A stretch of DNA of 64,000 nucleotides, from contig NZ_JAUSSG010000011.1 in NCBI RefSeq assembly GCF_030812215.1, forward strand, positions 1-64,000. Reading direction: 5' to 3'. Of the stretch, positions 58,587 through 64,000 are shown one piece after another. This stretch comes from Variovorax boronicumulans. GTDB taxonomy: Bacteria > Pseudomonadota > Gammaproteobacteria > Burkholderiales > Burkholderiaceae_C. The translations under genes were made by a program, and so were the position numbers. The notes beneath the pieces are model-generated. The model saw only the letters and a program-made list of their open reading frames with translations, was not told the DNA's origin and searched no databases. How positions within the stretch are numbered: the stretch's first letter is position 1; each line of letters opens with the position of its first letter.

Positions 58587-60722
58587 ATGGCCACCACCAC
58601 TCCGAGCCCTTCCACGTCTTCCGGTCCCGTCACCTTCGAGCGTCTTGGCGACGTTTTCGTGGTGACCATCGACAACCCGCCCGTCAACGCCCTGGGCGTG
58701 GATGTGCGCCGCGGCCTCGTGGCCGCCATCGGGGCGGCCGAGGCCGACAGCGGCGCCAAGGCGGTGCTGATCGTCGGCGCGGGCCGCAACTTCATCGCGG
58801 GCGCGGACATCCGCGAGTTCGGCAAGACGCCGCAGCCGCCGTCGCTGCCCGAGGCGTGCCTTGCGATCGAGAACTGCACGAAGCCGGTGATCGCCGCCAT
58901 CCACGGCGCGGCGCTGGGCGGCGGGCTCGAAGTGGCGCTCTCGGCGCACTACCGCATCGCCTCGCCCACCGCCAAGCTGGGCCTGCCCGAAGTGGCGCTC
59001 GGCCTGCTGCCCGGCTCGGGCGGCACGCAGCGCGCGCCGCGCCTCATCGGCGTGAAGCCTGCGCTCGAACTGATGCTGAGCGGCCGCCATGCGGGTGCGA
59101 AGGAAGCGCTGTCGCTCGGCCTCGTCGACCGCCTGGGCACCGAAGCCGACGCACGCGCCGAAGGCCTCGCCTACGCCAACGAACTCATCGCCGCCAAGGC
59201 CCCGGTGCGCCGCACGCGCGAAGCCACCGCGCTGGCCGATGCCGAAGCCAGCCGCGCCGCCCTCGAAGCCGCGCGCGCCGACACCGCCAGGAAGAGCCGC
59301 GGCCTCTTCTCGCCGATGAAGATCATCGAAGCCGTCGAAGGCGCGCTCACGCTGCCTTTCGACGAAGGCATGGCGCTGGAGCGCAAGCTGTTCATGCAGT
59401 GCATCGACAGCCCGCAGCGCGCCGGCCTGATCCACGCCTTCTTCGCCGAGCGCGAAGTGCTGAAGGCGCCGGAAACCAAGTCCGCCAGCCCGCGCGCGCT
59501 CGCATCGGCCGGCATCATCGGCGGCGGCACCATGGGTGCGGGCATCGCGGTGGCGATGCTCGATGCGGGCCTGCCCGTGACCATGATCGAGCGCGACGAG
59601 CCCAGCCTCGCGCGCGGCCGCCAGCATGTCGAGAAGGTGTACGACGGTCTCATCGCCAAGGGCCGCATGACGCCCGAGGCCAAGGCTGCGGTGATGGCAC
59701 GCTTCAGCGGCTCCACCTCCTATGACGCGCTGGCCAACGTCGACATCGTGGTCGAAGCCGTGTTCGAAGAGATGGGCGTGAAGAAAGCCGTGTTCGCCGA
59801 ACTCGACCGCGTGTGCAAGCCCGGCGCCGTGCTCGCCACCAACACCTCGTACCTGGACATCGACGAGATCGCCGCCAGCATCTCGCGTCCGCAGGACGTG
59901 GTGGGCCTGCACTTCTTCTCGCCGGCCAACATCATGAAGCTGCTGGAGATCGTGGTGCCCGCCAAGGTGAGCGCCGACGTGGTGGCCACCGGCTTCGAGC
60001 TCGCGAAGAAACTGAAGAAGGTGCCGGTGCGCGCCGGCGTGTGCGACGGCTTCATCGGCAACCGCATCCTCGCGGTGTACCGCCAGGCGGCCGACCACAT
60101 GATGGAAGACGGCGCCTCACCCTACCAGATCGACGAAGCCGTGCGCGAGTTCGGCTACCCGATGGGCCCGTTCCAGGTGTCGGACCTCGCGGGCGGCGAC
60201 ATCGGCTGGGCCACGCGCAAGCGCAAGGCCGCCACGCGCGACCCGCAGGCGCGCTACGTGCAGATCGCCGACCGCATCTGCGAGCGCGGCTGGTTCGGCC
60301 AGAAGACGCAGCGCGGCTATTACCTCTACCCCGAGGGCGCGCGCACCGGCTCGCCCGACCCGGCGGTGCTCGCCATCATCGACGCCGAGCGCGAGCGCGC
60401 GGGCATCGTGCGGCGCAGCTTCACGAACGAGGAAATCATCCGCCGCTACATGGCCGCGATGGTGAATGAAGGGGCCAACGTCGTGCTCCAGCGCATCGCG
60501 CTGCGCCCGCTCGATGTGGACGTGACCTTCCTCTACGGCTACGGCTTCCCACGCCACCGCGGCGGCCCGATGAAGTACGCGGACATGGTGGGCCTGCCGA
60601 AGGTGCTGGCCGACATCCGCGAGTTCGCGAAGGAAGACCCGATCTTCTGGAAGCCGTCGCCGCTGCTGGTCGAGCTGGTCGAACGCGGCGCCGATTTCTC
60701 GAGCTTGAACCAATCCGAATAA
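58587..60722 (+). CDS. FadB/EHHADH-type enoyl-CoA hydratase / 3-hydroxyacyl-CoA dehydrogenase
   Basis: This 711-aa bifunctional beta-oxidation enzyme has a crotonase half (about 10-285) with the oxyanion GAALGGGLEVALSAHYRIAS and Glu in LPEVALGLLPGSGGTQ. The dehydrogenase half has an NAD fold at 307 (AGIIGGGTMGAGIAVAMLDA) and VVGLHFFSPAN, followed by two C-terminal domains. The length fits peroxisomal-type fusions rather than E. coli FadB (729 aa) with FadA fused in a complex. It is the first gene of the operon. Confidence 0.93.
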   Translation: MATTTPSPSTSSGPVTFERLGDVFVVTIDNPPVNALGVDVRRGLVAAIGAAEADSGAKAVLIVGAGRNFIAGADIREFGKTPQPPSLPEACLAIENCTKPVIAAIHGAALGGGLEVALSAHYRIASPTAKLGLPEVALGLLPGSGGTQRAPRLIGVKPALELMLSGRHAGAKEALSLGLVDRLGTEADARAEGLAYANELIAAKAPVRRTREATALADAEASRAALEAARADTARKSRGLFSPMKIIEAVEGALTLPFDEGMALERKLFMQCIDSPQRAGLIHAFFAEREVLKAPETKSASPRALASAGIIGGGTMGAGIAVAMLDAGLPVTMIERDEPSLARGRQHVEKVYDGLIAKGRMTPEAKAAVMARFSGSTSYDALANVDIVVEAVFEEMGVKKAVFAELDRVCKPGAVLATNTSYLDIDEIAASISRPQDVVGLHFFSPANIMKLLEIVVPAKVSADVVATGFELAKKLKKVPVRAGVCDGFIGNRILAVYRQAADHMMEDGASPYQIDEAVREFGYPMGPFQVSDLAGGDIGWATRKRKAATRDPQARYVQIADRICERGWFGQKTQRGYYLYPEGARTGSPDPAVLAIIDAERERAGIVRRSFTNEEIIRRYMAAMVNEGANVVLQRIALRPLDVDVTFLYGYGFPRHRGGPMKYADMVGLPKVLADIREFAKEDPIFWKPSPLLVELVERGADFSSLNQSE

Positions 60723-60736
60723 ACAGGAGCACTCCC

Positions 60737-61927
60737 ATGCGCGAAGCCGTCATCGTTTCCACCGCCCGCACCCCGCTCACCAAGGCGCACCGCGGCGAAT
60801 TCAACATCACCCCCGGCGCCACGCTGGCGTCCTTCGCGGTGAAGGCCGCAGTGGAACGCTCGGGGCTGGACCCGGCACTCATCGAGGACGCGATCCTCGG
60901 CTGCGGCTACCCCGAGGGCACCACGGGCCGCAACATCGCGCGCCAGGCCATCATCCGTTCGGGCCTGCCGATCAGCATCGCCGGCACCACGGTGAACCGC
61001 TTCTGCGCCTCGGGCCTGCAGGCGATCGCCATGGCCGCGGGCCGCATCATCGTGGACGGCGCGCCGGCCATGATCGCTGGCGGCGTCGAAAGCATTTCGC
61101 AGATCCGTGGCCGCAGCCCCGGCGATGGCGGCGACCTCAGCCTGGACCCGTGGATCGTCGAGCACAAGCCCGATCTCTACATGGCGATGATCGACACGGC
61201 CGACATCGTCGCCAAGCGCTACAACATCAGCCGCGAGGCGCAGGACCGCTTCTCCGCCGAAAGCCAGCGCAAGACCGAAGAGGCGCAGCTGGCCGGCCGC
61301 TACAAGGACGAGATCGTCGCCTGCACCACCACGATGGCCGTGACCGACAAGGAGACCAAGGAAGTCACCTACCGCGAAGTCACCGCCACCGAGGACAACT
61401 GCAACCGCCGCGGCACCACCTACGAAGCGCTGGCCAAGCTCAAGCCGGTGATGGGCGAAGACAAGTTCATCACCGCCGGCAACGCCTCGCAACTCTCCGA
61501 CGGCGCCTCGGCCTGCGTGCTGATGGAAGCCAGGGACGCCGAACGCGCCAATATCAAGCCGCTCGGCGCCTTCCGCGGCTTGGCACTGGCCGGCTGCGAG
61601 CCCGACGAAATGGGCATCGGCCCCGTGTTCGCCGTGCCCAAGCTGCTCGCGCGCCATGGCCTGAAGGTCGAGGACATCGGCCTCTGGGAACTCAACGAAG
61701 CCTTCGCCTCGCAATCGATCTATTGCCAGGACAAGCTGGGCATTCCCTCGGAACTGCTCAACGTGAACGGCGGCGCGATCTCCATCGGCCACCCCTTCGG
61801 CATGACCGGCGCGCGCCTCACGGGCCACGTGCTCATCGAAGGCAAGCGCCGCGGCGCGAAGTACGCGGTGGTCACGATGTGCATCGCCGGCGGCATGGGC
61901 GCCGCGGGCCTGTTCGAAATCTACTGA
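60737..61927 (+). CDS. Acetyl-CoA acyltransferase (thiolase)
   Basis: This 396-aa protein has all three thiolase motifs: nucleophile C90 in VNRFCASGLQAI, the base in NVNGGAISIGHPFGMTGARL and the second cysteine in CIAGGMGAAG near the end. It cleaves 3-ketoacyl-CoA with CoA. It is 14 bp after the FadB-like gene and 10 bp before the acyl-CoA dehydrogenase gene. Confidence 0.94.
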   Translation: MREAVIVSTARTPLTKAHRGEFNITPGATLASFAVKAAVERSGLDPALIEDAILGCGYPEGTTGRNIARQAIIRSGLPISIAGTTVNRFCASGLQAIAMAAGRIIVDGAPAMIAGGVESISQIRGRSPGDGGDLSLDPWIVEHKPDLYMAMIDTADIVAKRYNISREAQDRFSAESQRKTEEAQLAGRYKDEIVACTTTMAVTDKETKEVTYREVTATEDNCNRRGTTYEALAKLKPVMGEDKFITAGNASQLSDGASACVLMEARDAERANIKPLGAFRGLALAGCEPDEMGIGPVFAVPKLLARHGLKVEDIGLWELNEAFASQSIYCQDKLGIPSELLNVNGGAISIGHPFGMTGARLTGHVLIEGKRRGAKYAVVTMCIAGGMGAAGLFEIY

Positions 61928-61937
61928 GGAGTCAGCG

Positions 61938-63146
61938 ATGGACCTGAACTTCACCCCCGAAGAAGAAGCCTTCCGCACGGAAGTGCGCGCCTTCCTCGCC
62001 GACAAGCTGCCCGCGCGCCTTTCGGCGAAGGTCAGCGGCGGCCAGATCCTCAGCAAGGCCGACATGCAGGAATGGCACGCCATCCTCAATGCGCGCGGCT
62101 GGCTCGCCAACCACTGGCCCGAGCAGTACGGCGGCCCGGGCTGGACGGCGGTGGAGAAGTTCATCTTCGAACACGAATGCGCACTGGCCTTCGCACCGCG
62201 CATCGTGCCCTTCGGCGTGAACATGCTGGGGCCGGTGCTCATCAAGTACGGCAACGAGGCGCAGAAACAGCGCTGGCTGCCGCGCATCCTCGACGGCTCG
62301 GACTGGTGGTGCCAGGGCTACTCGGAACCCGGCGCGGGCTCCGACCTGGCGGCAGTGAAGACCTCGGCCGTGCGCGGCATCGACGCGCAGGGCGATCACT
62401 ACATCGTGAACGGCCAGAAGACCTGGACCACGCTGGGCCAGCACGCCAACATGATCTTCTGCCTGGTGCGCACGAACCGCGAGGCGAAGAAGCAGGAAGG
62501 CATCAGCTTCCTCCTGATCGACATGACCTCGCCCGGCGTGGAAGTGCGTCCGATCATCACGCTCGACGGCGAGCATGAAGTCAACGAGGTGTTCTTCTCC
62601 GACGTGCGTGTGCCGGCCGAGAACCTCGTGGGCGAAGAGAACAAGGGCTGGACCTGCGCCAAGTACCTGCTGACCTACGAGCGCACCAACATCGCGGGCG
62701 TGGGCTTCTCGGTGGCCGCGCTCGAACAGCTCAAGGGCATTGCCGCCAAGCAGGTGAAGAACGGCAAGCCGCTGGCCGAAGACCCGTCGTTCGCCGCACG
62801 CATGGCGCGCGTGGAGATCGACCTGGAGAACATGAAGACGACGAACCTGCGCGTGATCGCGGCCGTGGCCGGCGGCGGCGTGCCCGGTGCGGAGAGCTCG
62901 ATGCTGAAGATTCGCGGCACCGAGATCCGCCAGGAGATTTCGTCCTTAGCCCGCCGTGCGATGGGCGTGTATGGAAGGCCCTTCGTCGAGGAAGCGCTGC
63001 ACGACGGTTTCGACGGCGAGACCTTCGGCCCCGCCTACGCGAAGGCAGCCGCCGCGCGCTACTTCAACAACCGCAAGCTGTCGATCTTCGGCGGCTCCAA
63101 TGAAATCCAGAAGAACATCATCAGCAAGATGATCCTGGGCCTGTAA
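61938..63146 (+). CDS. Acyl-CoA dehydrogenase
   Basis: This 402-aa flavoprotein follows the acyl-CoA dehydrogenase plan: N-terminal helices (FTPEEEAFRTEVRAFLADKL), a central beta-domain with GYSEPGAGSDLAAVKTSAVR and KTWTTLGQHAN, and the C-terminal helical domain ending IFGGSNEIQKNIISKMILGL. It forms the double bond of acyl-CoA using FAD. It is ten bases after the thiolase gene; the next dehydrogenase starts 11 bases later. Confidence 0.94.
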   Translation: MDLNFTPEEEAFRTEVRAFLADKLPARLSAKVSGGQILSKADMQEWHAILNARGWLANHWPEQYGGPGWTAVEKFIFEHECALAFAPRIVPFGVNMLGPVLIKYGNEAQKQRWLPRILDGSDWWCQGYSEPGAGSDLAAVKTSAVRGIDAQGDHYIVNGQKTWTTLGQHANMIFCLVRTNREAKKQEGISFLLIDMTSPGVEVRPIITLDGEHEVNEVFFSDVRVPAENLVGEENKGWTCAKYLLTYERTNIAGVGFSVAALEQLKGIAAKQVKNGKPLAEDPSFAARMARVEIDLENMKTTNLRVIAAVAGGGVPGAESSMLKIRGTEIRQEISSLARRAMGVYGRPFVEEALHDGFDGETFGPAYAKAAAARYFNNRKLSIFGGSNEIQKNIISKMILGL

Positions 63147-63157
63147 GGAGACATGCA

Positions 63158-64000
63158 ATGAACTTCGAACACACCGAAGACCGGCGCATGCTCGCCGACA
63201 GCCTGAACCGCTTCATCGCCGAGCAGTACGCCTTCGATGCGCGCGACCGCATCGCGAAGTCGGCGAACGGTTTCAGCAAGGAAATCTTCCAGCAGTTCGC
63301 CGAACTCGGCGTGATCGGCGCGCTTTTCAGCGAGGCCGATGGCGGCTTCGGCGGCGGCGGCTTCGACATCGCCGTGGTCTTCGAGGCCCTGGGCCGCGGC
63401 CTCGTGGTCGAGCCGCTGCTGGGCGCGGTGATGGTCGGCGAAGCGCTCAGCGCGGCCGGCAACGATGCGCAGAAGGAAAAGCTCGGCGACATCATCAACG
63501 GCGTGACCGTCGCGGCCTTCGCGCACGACGAGGCCGACACACACTACGAACGCACGCGCGTCGCGACCCGCGCCGAGCGCAGCGGCGACGGCTGGGTGCT
63601 GAACGGCGCCAAGGCCGTCGTGCCGCAAGGCGAGCAGGCCGACCTGTTCCTCGTCTCCGCCCGCACCTCGGGCAACGTGGACGACGAAGCCGGCATCTCG
63701 CTGTTCCTCGTGCACGCAAAGGCTGCCGGCCTCACGGTGCGCGGCTGCCCCGCCATCGACGGCGGCCGCGTCGCCGAAGTCTCGCTCGACGGCGTGAAGC
63801 TCGGCGCCGACGCATTGCTCGGCGCAGAAGGCCAAGGCGCCGCGACGCTGGAACTCGCCATCGGCCGCGGCGTGCTCGCGCTGTGCGCCGAAGCCGTCGG
63901 CGCCATGGAAGCCGCCAAGACCGCGACGCTGGAGTACCTGCGAACGCGCAAGCAATTCGGCATCCTCATCGGCAGCTTCCAGGCGCTGCAGCACCGCATG
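63158..64000 (+). CDS. Second acyl-CoA dehydrogenase (partial at window end)
   Basis: The frame is open to the last base, giving 281 codons from the ATG at 63158. GTAAGGAGACA precedes the start. The visible part has an N-terminal helical domain (NFEHTEDRRMLADSLNRFIA) and the central domain with GWVLNGAKAVVPQGEQAD; the final part shows the start of the C-terminal helices (ALCAEAVGAMEAAKTAT). Pairs of acyl-CoA dehydrogenases in tandem often form a heteromeric enzyme. The remainder lies beyond the window. Confidence 0.92.
   Translation, partial: MNFEHTEDRRMLADSLNRFIAEQYAFDARDRIAKSANGFSKEIFQQFAELGVIGALFSEADGGFGGGGFDIAVVFEALGRGLVVEPLLGAVMVGEALSAAGNDAQKEKLGDIINGVTVAAFAHDEADTHYERTRVATRAERSGDGWVLNGAKAVVPQGEQADLFLVSARTSGNVDDEAGISLFLVHAKAAGLTVRGCPAIDGGRVAEVSLDGVKLGADALLGAEGQGAATLELAIGRGVLALCAEAVGAMEAAKTATLEYLRTRKQFGILIGSFQALQHRM

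Noticed and set aside
1..64000. CRISPR arrays, tRNA or rRNA genes, transposases and integrases
   Set aside because: No regular spaced repeats, cloverleaf sequences or rRNA segments were noticed, and none of the translated frames has transposase or recombinase motifs.

Overview
The window is chromosomal DNA of a high-G+C betaproteobacterium, most probably a Comamonadaceae member close to Variovorax. The signs are the base composition (for example 44 of 60 bases are G or C at 5041-5100), a Bug/TctC solute receptor, a TorF-type porin, an RNase P RNA beside cysK, and a ProQ-domain protein with a Q/R/P-rich tail. This is inferred from gene content; no rRNA gene is present to settle it.

Layout. 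1-4600 is an accessory stretch. It holds a phage Ash-like leader with a small partner gene (161-743), then a clearly AT-richer island (23 of 60 bases G+C at 2341-2400) with one tight minus-strand operon: an 85-aa protein, a ParB/Srx-like protein, an orphan D12-class adenine methyltransferase, a two-helix membrane GAF protein and a 75-aa protein (4593 down to 911). 4628-7705 is an efflux MFS, dkgB and a luciferase-like oxidoreductase. 7834-10134 encodes an unusual 766-aa fusion: an N-terminal half resembling EarP, the EF-P arginine rhamnosyltransferase, with its two catalytic aspartates out of register, then pentapeptide-like repeats and an unrecognised C-terminal domain. A diverged copy of the last 14 codons of the upstream oxidoreductase lies just after it, which looks like an insertion scar. 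10200-18300 is a run of small housekeeping and hypothetical genes, including a patatin/ricin-lectin pair and a TetR/saccharopine-dehydrogenase-like divergent pair with an exact two-site operator. 18360-25800 holds a secreted hydrolase, an amidohydrolase, an EamA transporter, a nitrilase-like lipoprotein, a TorF porin and a Bug receptor. 25936-29038 is a Nudix-metallo-beta-lactamase fusion overlapping an odd pseudouridine synthase, then a lipoprotein.

30266 through 35469 on the minus strand is a MarR-FUSC-AaeX-AaeA-OMF efflux operon ending in a Bcr/CflA pump at 29049, with a SlyA-type box in front. Then come rnpB, cysK, a large FAD oxidoreductase, a YhhQ-type transporter, a flavin reductase, a ProQ-domain protein, htpX, DUF3025, a NYN-LOTUS protein, pyrC and a papain-like peptidase. 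45542-52908 is a complete dipeptide-type ABC importer (receptor, two permeases, two ATPases) followed by an amidase and a cupin. Convergent to it is an SOS-type operon: a perfect LexA box, a radical-SAM DNA-repair-like protein, a DUF4130-UdgX uracil-DNA glycosylase and a translationally coupled allA. The right end holds a Rieske protein, two lipoproteins, a LysR regulator and a divergent beta-oxidation operon (FadB-like, thiolase, two acyl-CoA dehydrogenases; the last runs off the window).

The two best candidates for undescribed biology are the 911-4593 methyltransferase/ParB/GAF cassette and the EarP-pentapeptide fusion with its insertion scar. No CRISPR array, tRNA gene, transposase or integrase was seen.
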